Assembly (NCBI GenBank): GCA_024362935.1
Contig: JANCRA010000010.1
Span: 1,684,001-1,748,000 of the forward strand
Reading direction: 5' to 3'
Source of the DNA: Setophaga petechia
Lineage: Eukaryota; Chordata; Aves; Passeriformes; Parulidae
DNA length: 64,000 bases
Position 1 is the first letter of the stretch. Each line of letters starts with the position of its first letter. The translations under genes were made by a program, and so were the position numbers. Of the stretch, positions 1 through 12,200 are shown in pieces. The notes beneath the pieces are model-generated. The model saw only the letters and a program-made list of their open reading frames with translations. It did not search any database and was not told where the DNA came from.

Positions 1-2424
1 CTTCAGACATGGTAGATCTCGGAGCAGAGAAGAGAAGGTCCATCTGCAGAGATTGAACTTTGGGAGCTTTTTATCTTCCCCATTCCCTGCCAACTAAATT
101 GTTTGTTTGGGGCTCTTTTTTTGGTATTTAACCATTTTTGACGTGTCTTCTTGGAGATTCAGGACTGATTTGGTGACTCAGATAAAAAATCTGGATTTTT
201 TATCTGCCTGATTTTCCAGGGGCCACAGGAGTGATGTTGGATATGCCTTTCATCCCCACATAACCAGATTGACAGTGAAGATCTTCTCAACACTCTGTAG
301 AGTCTAGAATACTGCTACTGATAGCTGCCAGCAATGAGCCATTTTCAGAATCTGGCGTAGTTTACTTTATCCGGAACTATTCATTAGCTAAAAATACTTG
401 GGGAAAAAAGTAGAAAATAGTCAATTCATGCCTATATTTTTCAGTTAACTTATGGCTGCATTCACAACCAGGCTGCATTCATAGCCCAAATAATAAGCAA
501 ACTAATAAACACATTTCTTTCTATGTAATTAAAACACAGCGTCTGGTCAAGTTCATTATTATTATTATCTTGCTTTGTAAATTCAATTTGATTTTGCTTC
601 TGTGTTCATGGTGTAGCCTCCTGCTTATATTCTACTCTTCATAAAAGCCAAGCAGAGCAGGAGTCTGCTTTATCCTTGGCTGTGATATTAATGCAGTCTG
701 TACTGTAATTTCTTTAATGCCAGAATACTAAACTGCGTTTTTAGGAGATTATCTTCTCTAGATAATCAGCTTTGAAACTGATGTCACAGCTAAATGTGAC
801 AGAAATTGCTGTCAGTTAAAACAGGCTGAAAGTATTTCTCTAAGGAAAACTGGACAAATAACTGAGAACATTCTAACTGCAATACACTGCACTAGGTAGC
901 ATCCACCAGACATACCATCTATGGAATACTGGGCAGCAATTTTAGAGGTAAAAGTGACCCTTGTTTTTCTCTCAAGAAATGGATATGCACTTATGGATTC
1001 CTGTCTGGATCTGTAACAGCTACTAGAAATTAGCCTGTACAAAAAGAGTCAAATTGTTTTTTTCCCATCCTTGGCCATACATTTTCTCTGTTACGGTGCT
1101 TAGGACTGGTTGCAGTTCACGACCAGTGCATGCAACTCTGACCATGCTTGTTTGGTAGCAGTAGTAATTTTAAGAAGGGTTTTTAGAAAGCTTTAGGGTT
1201 CCTTTGTGGTTTAGTTCCTCCCTTTTCACCTGCAGCATTTCCAGGCTGTGTGAAAGGTGTTTTTTAAACCATCTAAAAATGTTCCCAAGGAAAAGGACCT
1301 CTTTCACCACTGCTTCATCTCGGAGGAGTTGGAGGCACCTGGTGTGGTGACAGACCCACTTTGTGCAGTTTTGGAAGGCTGGCAAGGAAAAGTGCTGCAG
1401 AGGGCTGAGCTCTGTGGAAGTGACATCTCTAGGATCTGAGATTGAGAATGCTTCTGTTAGTTAAATCATGAATGTTAGATGCCGCTGTTTCTTTCCCCTG
1501 AGTGGTTCTGACAAACATGTCAATAACTGTATTGTTACCAGCTCTGAGACAGCGTGAGTGGTAATGGTAATGTAACAGGGAGAAGCCCTTTTGAAATATT
1601 TTCCAGGTAAGAGTAGAGGGTATTTGATTTTTAGCCCATTATTCCAAACAAACAAAGAGACATGGGGATGTGAATAGGCAACTGGAGTAATTTACTCTTT
1701 TCCCTAAATTTGCTGGGGGTTTTCTCAAGCTCTTCTTCAAATCCTGTTTTTCCTCCACATTTTTCTTTTTCCAAGTCACATCACAGCACATAGATGTCAT
1801 TTTACTAGGCAGAGTAAAACCCTGGGTTGATTAGGATTCCACTGAAAAGAACCCCCTTTGCAGAGGACTGAGGAACAGATGATGTGAACACCTCAGAGTT
1901 GCTGGGTTTTTGCAGAGGCAGAAATAGATGTTTAGAGCTGACTAGTGATGCTTTCCTTAATTCAATTGTATTCCCTTAGGAAGTGCTCTAGGGTGGGACA
2001 GCCCTGGTCCCAGGGGATGCATTTGCTCCTTTCCTTGTTCTAAAGAGTTGATTGATTGTATTAGAATATAAATAGACTCAATGAGGCATCAGAATGAATA
2101 GCTCTTCAATTTGGCCACTCAAACAGATTAAACCTTCTTGCTTTAAAATGAAATGAAGCCAGAGTGCCAAAATGCACTGGCTATTTGGATAATGTTGAAA
2201 TAAGAGATGCTGTCTGATTGGCAAAGGAAGAATGATCTATGGGAATAACATAGGAGAATTTATCATAAAGAATCTGATAGTTTGAAAACCTTGTGTAAAC
2301 TAGCAAACTCCCTGTAAATTCATTTGCAGATAAGGTGGTTTTCCATTCTTTTTAGAACGTAGCCTGTGATTTTGGTACTCAATGTACAAAGCTTATTTGC
2401 ACTTTATATATATTTAATACTATT

Positions 2425-2454
2425 GAATGTATATATATCTATATATATACATTC
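2425..2454. repeat. Perfect AT-rich palindrome (14-bp arms)
   Basis: Arms beginning GAATGTATA and ending TATACATTC pair perfectly around a 2-base centre, inside a longer TATA-rich stretch (2405-2530). A cruciform is possible. Confidence 0.85.
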
Positions 2455-2889
2455 ACAAGCAATGGCATACATATAGATATATGAATATTATATATTAACT
2501 CTATAGGAATATATATATAGATATACAAACACCTATGTGTATTTAGTACATCTACATCTTCATAACTATATAAATGGAGATGCCACTTGACATTTATTTA
2601 GGGATTGAAATGTATTATGAAGAAGAGAAACTTAGTGGAGTGGTGTTTTAATAGAGTAAATTTTGTTCCTCTCAGAATCAAGTACCTTCACACAGCTTTT
2701 GCTGGTCTGGCTGGCAGGCTCCAGTAGAGAAGTGTCCTTCAAACTTTGGCACTGGCTTTCTGCAGCATGTAAGGGACAGGCACAGGCTGCACCCAAAGGA
2801 AGGTTGGCAATTCAGTGCCATCGGTAAAATCATCCACATCACAGCCCACCCCGTATTTGAGGATGGCTGAGCACATGTGCAGCATGTGC

Positions 2890-3000
2890 ACCTGGGGGTA
2901 GTGGAAGGTGTCCCTGCTCATGGCAGGGGGCTGGAACAAGATGAGCTGTAAGATCGCTTTCAACTCAAACCATTCTATGATTCTGTGATCTGATTCTATA
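2890..3000 (+). repeat. CR1 LINE 3' fragment
   Basis: GTGGAAGGTGTCCCTGC and a tail of ATTCTATGATTCTGTG are typical of CR1 3' ends. Confidence 0.85.
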
Positions 3001-3070
3001 AATTAAAGTGTGCTCACAAGCAAAGAATTGAGGGGCTGAAAGCAAACTCTTTTTCTTTTCCCCCCCACCA

Positions 3071-3146
3071 CCTTCCCTTCCCTTCCCTTCCCTTCCCTTC
3101 CCTTCCCTTCCCTTCCCTTCCCTTCCCTTCCCTTCCCTTCCCTTCC
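3071..3146 (+). repeat. (CTTCC)n microsatellite, about 15 copies
   Basis: A perfect pentamer run of 76 bases, all pyrimidine on the + strand. It could form triplex DNA. It sits 50 bp before the candidate FGD3 linker exon. Confidence 0.97.
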
Positions 3147-3196
3147 GGAAGAATGTCCATGTAGAAACTGTTCTGTGTCATTCTCTTTCTCCTCAG

Positions 3197-3259
3197 ATAG
3201 CCAGCACCAGCTCAGTTGAATCAATGCCTGGAGCAGATGGTGGTGGTGCATTAGGAGGG
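3197..3259 (+). CDS. FGD3: FGD3 linker exon between PH1 and FYVE (candidate)
   Basis: A strong acceptor (pyrimidine run ending CTCCTCAG at 3196) and a consensus donor (GTGAGT at 3260) frame 63 nt. The exon reads 21 codons in phase 0 with no stop: Ser/Thr-rich at first, then Gly-rich. It joins in frame to the FYVE exon, whose first 16 residues are also Ser/Lys-rich and low in complexity, as expected of a flexible linker. No homologue could be compared here, so the call rests on splice sites, phase and position. A 76-bp (CTTCC)n tract ends 50 bp upstream. Confidence 0.55.
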
Positions 3260-6200
3260 GTGAGTAATTTGAAGCTAATACTTCAGTCAGAGCAGTGTTG
3301 GGAGGTGGGTTATGTTTATTTTATAGCAGGAAAAAATAATCATACTTCAATATAGGTTTTATAGAGTTTATATCCTGCTGTCTGGCCTCAGCTGTGCTGT
3401 CATTAGTTTCCTGGCTAAGTTATACCCACAGCTAGTTGCCATTTGCAGCATCGGGGAATTTGAATCCTGCTCAGATGTGTCACAAAAACCAGGAAATAAA
3501 CTCTTCAACCAATTTGCTGTGTTAGAAAGTTGACATTACTTTATTAGCAGTGCTGGATGTGAGGGGGTTTCTCCTCAAAGCATGAATAGACTTCTTAAAG
3601 CAATATAACTCCTTCGGTAGTAGTTACATGCTGCACACACATCAGAGTTGATTCCTTCAGTTTGTAGCACTGGGTTTGAAGAGAGGGAGATTTGTGTGGG
3701 CTTTTTTTGTTCGTTTGTTGTTTTGTGGGAATTTTGGTGGGTTTTTTTTTTTGTTTGTTTGGTTTTGTGTGCATGTATTTAAATTGTGATAGGAAGCTAC
3801 ACTGATTGAAGGGAGAAGGGCAAAAAGATACCAGGAAATCTATCTGATTAATGCTGTTGCATTGTATAACTCAGGATTTCATTCCAGAACCACATTTTGA
3901 GTAACACTTCTTCCACAGTATGCTTTCCATGTTTCTGCTAATGCAGAGGAAGAGATGATAGTGCTTTTGTATGTCTCTGGCTTGTAAAACATTGGCTGCC
4001 ATGAAAGCAAAATATACTTTCAAGATATTATTCCTTTTGCTCAGTAAAATGGCTATAACTGCTGCTGAATCAAATCAAGGGTTTGAGTCCTTAATAAGAT
4101 CTATTTTTTATTGTTCTTATCTCTCTCTTCTAGAATAAAAGATTTTCAGGAAATGCCTAGGGTTAGTTGAATTTACTCAAAATTAGCCTCAACAATAACA
4201 ACCAACCACCAAAAATACCTTTACCTGTAGAGACATGCTGTAGGATGTTATGTATTAGCATGATGATTTTAGGAACTAAGGAGCCATTTAGCAGCACCTC
4301 CAGACCTCTGGCCAAGCTTGGAACCTTCTGGTAGAGTGCACAGTGTCAATGCAAAGGTGTTAAACAAGCCAGCAACCTGACTATAAAAAAGCCAAGTTAT
4401 AAGAGTTTGTGATTAGTGTGCTCCTTGCTGGTTATTTTTTGTCTTCACTTAATATTTTCACTTAACAATTTTTACTTTATTTACAGTCAGTTTTGTGATT
4501 AAGGTTTTGTGCCTTGAGTTGCAGATGCTGTATTTAGTGAACTACTTAGAAAAAACATATGTTTTAAAGTATTAAAAGAACCCCCAAGCCTACATAAAAA
4601 TTTTGGTTGGTCTTAAGTATATACATTTTATTTGTAATTAAATAAAAAACTTGTATCTTTTTAGTTGATTATAAATTGTTGTGTCAGTCATTTACATATG
4701 ATAGCATATCTTGATATGTTAAGTAATTTTCCTTGAATCATGTATTTAAAGAAAAATTTAATTCCTGACATAGAAAAAAAAATGGAGTTGATCAAAAAGA
4801 CAAAAATACCCCAAATTTTGTAGTATTGTTTCTGAGCTTTAGTTTTGCTAAAAGTGAATAATATCAAGAGAATAATGAATAAAAATGTTCGTTGCAGCTT
4901 CAGAAAATATGAATTTTTACTGCTGACATCCCTTTAGTGCAGCTCAGTGAGAGCACAAGCAATACATTGTGTGGTCAACAGCTTCACATGCAAAACACTT
5001 GGTGGTAGTGGTGGCCAGCACACTGGAAACTCCTTCCTGTGCTTCCCCAGCCTGCCTGAGAGGCTTCTGGGATTTTCTTCAGCATTCACGTTTACACATG
5101 CATATCCAGACAATGAAGCCCTACTGCAGGAAGGATCATCTGCTTGTCTATTGCATCATGGTACCTCTTTGCTGAATTCTCTTGCTGCTCTGCACTGCTA
5201 GTGCAGGTTATGCTCAGACTTCTGTATGCAGGAGGAAATGTGAGCCTGTGGAAAATGTCTTACACATAGTCTTGCCAATATAATGTTGGCATGTAGAGAA
5301 ACAAACTAAAAGATACAAAGTACAAAATTTGCTATATAATTTAAAATTATTTTTCACTTATAGTTAGCATTTCCAGAAACACTTGCTGATTGCAACCCCA
5401 TTGTGGGTTGCTCCAGGTAGTTAATTTATATATGGAAAATACACCTGTAAGAGCATAATGAGAAGGAAGAGAATTGAAACTGCTTTGTAGCTCATGTGTC
5501 TGCTCATGTTAGTCTCGTCAGACTGTATTTATGAGTCACATGAACAACATTGGGGCTGAATTTCTACCTGCTAGCCCAGACAGAATGAAATACCTGGCAA
5601 AGAGCAGCTGTGGCTGCCCCTGGATCCCTGAAAGTGTCCAAGGCCAGGTTGGACACTGGGGCTTGGAGCCCCCTGGGCTAGTGGAAGGTGTCCCTGCCCA
5701 AGGCAGGGTGGGACCGGATAGACTTTAAGGTCACTTCCACCCCGGACCATTCTGGGACTGCGTGATTCTCCGACTGTATAGCAAATAATAAATAATGGCA
5801 ACAGCAGCCTCCTAAGCCCCCTGCTTTTCTTGCTGCTCCTACCAGCTTTTTGGTGATTCTCCCCTGCATTTCAGAAGCAAATGGAGGCTGCATAGTTCAC
5901 TAAGTTCAAGATGTCTGCTCACCTGCCACAGGCCTTCATCTTGCAGTCACATGAGTTGTACCTCTTGCTGGGATATATGCTGTTTTTCCACCAAAATTTT
6001 AAAATTCAAGGAAACTGTCAAGATTTAGAGAGTTAAATGCAGTAGAGTAAAAGCAAATTAGCAGTCAAAACAGCTTTTATGTGAGTGTTTTTTCCTGTCA
6101 GACATAGCAGCTTCAAAACAGAGTTGGGTATATTGAGAAAGGTGAGAAATATGGCAATTATTCAAGCTCATTATTATCAAGATGCTGAAGTGAAGGTGGC

Positions 6201-9200
6201 TCTGTGTTAGCACCTCCTTTAAAAGGCATCAGCAATAAATAGAGTAGCTTGTGTAATAAACAGCACAGTTGCAAAGTGACTGTTAAATTTATCTAGGATG
6301 AACAATGTGAGTTACAATGCGTATCCTTGTTTGCTACAAAAGCCTCTTTATTCAGACCATGTGTTAGGAGACTGTGGTAAAGTCACCTGAGCCATCACTG
6401 GGTGGCATGAGGGCACTGGCAGTGCAGGAAGGTCTCATCTTTTTCACAGGAATGGAAAGGGATTTTTTTTAAATTCTTTTGCAGTGTCCGTAGTTAAATA
6501 ACATTTTGTTGAAAAAGTCTTTCTTTTATAATAGCTCTCTGGAATTTGCCAAGTAATAAAGACTTTTTCATTTTTATTATTTTTTTCTGCAGCTACAATA
6601 GCAATGTTTCAAACTCTTCTGTTCTCCCTGTATTCTGACAATGTTGAGAAATACTGTGAAATGTTGCTGGCATTCATCAAACACTTAAAGACTACATGTT
6701 GTATTTTTGTGATCTGCACGTTGGCATGTTAATCATAGAATCATGGAATGGTTTGGGATGAAAGGGACCCTAAAGATCATCTCGTTCCAACCTCCACCAT
6801 GAGCAGGGACACTTTCCACTGGACCAGAGTGCTCAGAGCTGAATCCAACCTGACCTTAAACACCTCCAGGCATGGGAAGTCCAGTTTATGCTGGATCCAG
6901 TAATGCTATTCAATTTATCAGGAAATTGTGCAATAAGGTTTGCTGAGTGACTTTAGGTATTGGCTTGAATTTAGAGGCTAACCTTGCCTGGCCACCTAGA
7001 CAGCTGGTCCCAGAGAGTGCAGGTCCCTGGCAGAGGTGTCCCTGCCTTCCTGAGGAGCCTTATGCTTCATCTTGTGCTGGGAGGGAGACTAAGAAAACTT
7101 CTAAATTAAGCATTTGAAGTTGGGTGGTGCAAAGTCCACTTCTAATACCATTTACTTCTTCAGTCAAGCCATTTTCCCCCAAATCTTCACATCTCCTTCC
7201 CACCAAGAGAGGGAAGTTTACAGCGCACTCTCAAAGTCAACATGCACCTTCAAAAAAGAAGGGGTGAGTGCTGGAAGAGAAGTTTTCTTGAGATGCCCAC
7301 CTTGGCCATTCCTCCACCTCTGCGCTGACAGACAGGGAGAGGAGATTGCTCCATGGTGGTAAGGAGATGAGTGGGCAGAGAGGGGCTGAGACCACATTAT
7401 GTCCTCCCGAGACGCCTGATGGTTGAGCCAGCCCTGCAGCTGAGACAAGCAGCAGAGTCATGCAAATTCTTTCCTAAAATGGTGTGAACCCCAAAGAGGA
7501 TCTACAAACAATGTTGCCATTATTTTTTAGTCACATACTTGTACTTTTAATTTCAGAGTGATTCCTCTAGGAAATCTTCCAAATCCAAGCGAGACAAAGA
7601 GAAACAGTCTTGTAAGAGCTGCAGCGAGAGCTTCAACTCCATCACAAAGAGGCGGCATCATTGTAAGCAGTGTGGGGCTGTAAGTATCCCAGCACACTCA
7701 GCTCTTGGGTTTCTTCTGCAGAGACCATAGAAGACAATTTTTTATTTTATCAGTGCAGGGACTAAAAGACATCCTGGTTCATGGCAAGTCATTGACAGCA
7801 GGTTTTTCCACTTGCTTTGCTCTCTGGATATCAGGGAGAAAGCAGCAAAACTGGTGCAAGGGTCCTAGTTTGTGCCAGTTTAAAGGCAAATTCAGTGCCT
7901 CAGTGGATAGAAAGAAAGGTGGTGCTTTTTGTGGGGATGGGCATGTATCTGGGGAGGGGGTTGTAGTTTGTTTGCAGAAGCAATGGCATTTAGACAGCCT
8001 CACTTCACCCAGACAGTAGCTCTGCTAAAATGAACAGCTGAACATGCAGTATTAAAGATGGTATTAAGCTATTAGAGAGCATCCAAAGGAGGACCATGAA
8101 TATGGCAAAGTGGAGCCATGTGAGGAGCAGCTGAGGGCACTTCTTCTCTTTAGCCTGGAAAAGAGGAGGCTGAGGGGAGACTCACTGGGGTCAACAACTT
8201 TCTCTGAGTGGAAGAGGAGGGGTAGACTCTGATCTCTTTCTGTGATCTCTTTCTAGAACCCAAGGGGAAGGCCTGAAGTTGTGTCAGGGGAGGTTTAGGG
8301 TGGATGTTAGAAAGAGGTTCTTCCCCAGAGAGTGGTCAGGCACTGGAACAGGCTCTCCAGGGAAGCAGTCAAAGCGCCAAATCTGCCAGAAATCCAGGAG
8401 ATTTTGGACAACACTCTCAGGCAGAGGGTGTGATGCTTGGGGAGGATGCCCTCTGTGGGGCCTGGAGCTGGACTTGGTGATCCTCGTGGGTCCCTTCCCT
8501 TTCAGCATACTCTGTGATTCTGCGTTTCTTTCCCTAAAGAAATCTTGTGCAAAAGTGTTTTCCTCCTGCTTGAAAAACCAAAGAAAATCCATCCCAGAGG
8601 CTGGGTTTCTGAAGGCCCTTAGCCACCTCCCCTAGAGCCATTTATCAATGCCTGAATTCCCTTTTTTCTTTTTTCTATAAATCAACCATGGCCAAGATGA
8701 GATGGATTTCTGCAAAATTATTTGAAACCTCATTCAGTGTTCCTAATGTAACTAAGACTAATGTTATTTAAATAACGTTAGTCATTTGAAGTAGAGATAA
8801 ATTTTCAGCTGCAGAGAGATCTAAATGTATAGTTAAGGTGTTAAAGGAAACCTCAGTCTCAGCAACTGAAATTAAATTGTGGAGGAGGCATTTCTACCCT
8901 AGAGTTGGGATTTTCAGTCTTCTGGGTTTGCTTTTATTAAATCATGAAATACATTTCTGGGGGTTTAAAATATCCCATTGCAGTCAGTGCTACTAAAGAA
9001 ATGAAATAATGGCTTTCCCCCAGGAACAAAGAGATAATAAGAAATACAAAATGAATAATTTATCATTAAACCATCATTTTTTGTGCAATGCCTTGTGGTG
9101 TGGCAATAGCATTCGAATTAAAGAAGTTAATTTTTCTGAAGGAAAAACTATCATGTTGCTAAAAATGCTGTCTTGCTTTTGTTTGGGTAACGCTTCCTGA

Positions 9201-12200
9201 ATTAAGGCAGTCCTTGTCATATAGTAAATGAAGTCTTACAGTGAACCATATATCAACTACGTGTGTACTGTGGGTTTTTGGTTATTATTGTACAGAAATT
9301 CAGAATGGATGTCCATCAGGCTGACACCTTGGGGACAGTTTGTCTCCCTAGAGCAGGTGTATTAGAGACAAATTTTTAGCATGAAAACAGGTTCTGAAGC
9401 TGAAGATCCAGCATTGTTTCCAAGCACTGGTTCCTTGAGCCCAATGTGCTATTGCATGCTCTTGACAGCTGAGACAGACAAATAATTTTTAATGGATAAT
9501 ATATGTTCTTAAAATAGTTGGTACTTTCTGGATTACTCAGTTCTCCTGGATGTCTTTTATTGACGAGGAATGTCAGCCACTTTCATTCTGAAAATGAGTC
9601 TTTCTTAGACCATTAAAAAGCACAAATTGCTTTGTCAACTTAAGCTCTTTTTGACTTATAAAAGCTTGTAAAAAAAGACAAGAAAAGCAAACTTGCATGA
9701 TGTTAGTCATACAGTATTTCCCCAAAGACATAAGTTTTCCTTAGTTTGGTATTTTGGTATATTGCATGGGATCACAAGCACATTAATTATTAATGGAGGT
9801 AGATATAGTGAATATTCTATTGGTTTCTCTATCTTACATTTACATTAGCTTTTATTGAATTTTGCTTTACTAACAACCATTCTGTAAGTCAGTTTCTTTG
9901 ATAAAGGATTGTGCTTCAAACATGACACCATTAAACACCATCTGTCTGTTACAGGTGATCTGTGCAAAATGCTCTGAGTTTAAGTCACTTGCAGATAACA
10001 GCCGCCATAATCGGGTGTGTAAAGAGTGTTTCCTGCAGCTCCCAGCAGGCCCCTGCAGCCCTGGGGTGGAAGCAGTTGGGGAACAGAAGAAAAGACTAGC
10101 TGCAGAGGTACAGTCTTTTGCTAAGAAACCTTGTGAGACTCTTTCTTTTTTTAGTGTATTTAGTAAAAGCTAATCAAATTACTTTTCTTTTCTGCCCCAC
10201 CATGGCATTTAATCCTCTGACCTATAAATCTTATTGAACACGCTTGCAGCCTGGATGCTGTTTGTAGATGGTAAGCATTCATCATAGGATGCTGATCACA
10301 CAAGAATGCATACAGGTTTGGCAGCTAAGCTTCAGCTTCCAAACTTAAAAAAAAAGGAAAACCCTTGTACTTCTTTTTATTATGGTGTATTTCCAATCTT
10401 GAGCTGTGCATAGTAACTTTTCAAAAAATAATATCTGTTTTTTCACTTTTAATTCCACGTAGCAACTCTGTTGTTTGGGGGCTTTGACAGTTTTGTACCT
10501 AAACACGTCCAAGATCTCAGCAATAGGGTGGGGTAAAGCCACAGGTCCCCCTTGGCCTGAGCTGCCGGGTCTGCAGAGCGCAGAAAAAGTTCTGGATCTG
10601 GAAGCTGACCCCATCAAAACCTTCAGATATGGTATCAGATATTGCTCTCTGAGGCAGGAGGTTGGAATGAGATGGTCTTTACAGTCCCCTCTGACTCCAG
10701 CTGTTCTGTGATCCTGTGATACATGCTCCAGCTGTGACTACAGATTATGAGCTCTTTATGGGTGCCAACACAGTCTGTGATATCTCATGACAAACTTTGC
10801 AGCACTATTTCAGCAGGAAAAGTTGCAGGTGCAAACCTATACCTACACAGGAAGAGAGAGCCCTGTTGATCTGAAAAGCTGAGAGGCAAACCAGTGGAAT
10901 GGGACCCATGGCTTTACTTCAGAAAGCAGATTACAACAAAATGCTGTAAAAACCCAAGGAAAAGTATCATTTTTTCCTCATCTACTCAGGCTGCTAATTT
11001 CTTTGTTAAATCTTCAAAGGATGAGGTAAAATGCAAGAAAGCCAGTGTATAGAAAGAAAAGATCAGTCAGGCTTTTTCTTTCCCTTCTATTTACATTAAA
11101 CTTTCTTAACAAGCTTAGTAGAAGCTGAAGAGATTGCCACTTAACAAATGTTATTAGCTGCTGCCAGAAATCTTCGGAAGGCTTCTGTGCAAATCTAAAG
11201 CAAACAGGAATTTTAATTTTCTTTACTTTCTATGAGAGCACAACAATTTCTTCCAATTTTGTTTTTGCACTCTGATTTGGCTCCAGCATGCACAAGAGGT
11301 TCTGTTAATAAACCCTTTGCATTAATTTGAAGTCATCTCCCAGCATACTTTGCTAAGCAAGAAATGAGGTGCATCATCTTAATTACCATTTTCAATTTAC
11401 TGGGTGGAAGTTGAATTTAGCTTCATGTCTGCTGGGAATGGTGGTTCAGCCTCTGCCTCTGTTGCATGGAATTATGCTATTTCTTAATTGTATATAATAA
11501 TTATTAATTTCTTATTTGGTTTTGGCCTACCCAACATTTGCCCTCAAGTGTTATTTGACTCTGCACCACTTGAGTATTTTATATTTAATTTTAAGTATTT
11601 TGCACACTTAAACATAAATGGAAACAGCTCTGTTTTATTTTTTTCCCCATCATCCAGAAGCAAAGCATCCTTGTGGCTGAAAACAGCCTCTTCAGCAGCT
11701 ACCTGCAGTTCCTTGAAAAAGGGAAGACTTGGAACAAATTGTGGGTGACCATCCCCAAGAGTGAACCTCTTGTTCTGTATCTGCAAGGAAGCAGCCAGGT
11801 AAGACGGCATTCATGAGGGCTAACACACAGAAAAAGAAAAGCATAAGTTTAAACATGTTGAGCTGAGAAATGGTCAAAGGATTTGGCTTGGTTTCAACAA
11901 CAGAACTGAATTTCCTATTCTGGATAGCACAAAGCCTCAGAGATTTTAGGTTACCTTGTTATCTGTACTTACTGCTGATACCATTGTGAGCAAATATTAA
12001 AGCTCATTGCTTTTTCATTCAATTTTTTTTTAAAAAAGAGGACAAAACAAGGATAATTATGTTATGCTTTAGCTTTTTTAAGGTTTTATGCAGGTGTAGT
12101 CAAGGGTTATATTAAGCTGTCATTAGGGAAAGCACTTTCCTATTAAATATCTACAGCTGCAAAGGAGGCTGGGTATTGCAATTGCTGGAGCTGCTGGTTC

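Larger units (their letters stand above)
1..3196 (+). other. FGD3 upstream intron (partial)
   Basis: No coding exon with a consistent splice frame is seen. Candidate acceptors near 218 and 2357 lead quickly into stops. The region holds the AT-rich palindrome, one CR1 3' end and the (CTTCC)n tract. Exons for the DH domain and PH1 should lie further left. Confidence 0.7.
3260..7556 (+). other. FGD3 intron between linker and FYVE exon 1
   Basis: AT-rich intronic DNA with two CR1 copies (5.6 and 6.7 kb). An open frame at 4947-5201 matches nothing recognised and lacks splice support. Confidence 0.75.
7680..9954 (+). other. FGD3 intron splitting the FYVE finger
   Basis: Holds a 470-bp CR1 copy and the 28-bp palindrome. 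Nothing else is recognised. Confidence 0.85.

Noticed and set aside
3071..3146. Tandem pentamers as a possible CRISPR-like array
   Set aside because: There are no spacers between the units and the organism is a vertebrate. It is a simple microsatellite.
3003..3251. Minus-strand frame encoding a Gly-Arg-Glu-Gly-Lys repeat
   Set aside because: It is only the translation of the (CTTCC)n microsatellite. It overlaps the candidate FGD3 exon on the other strand and has no splice or start support.
8279..8635. 118-codon plus-strand frame
   Set aside because: It runs through a CR1 3' region that is not the CR1 coding part.
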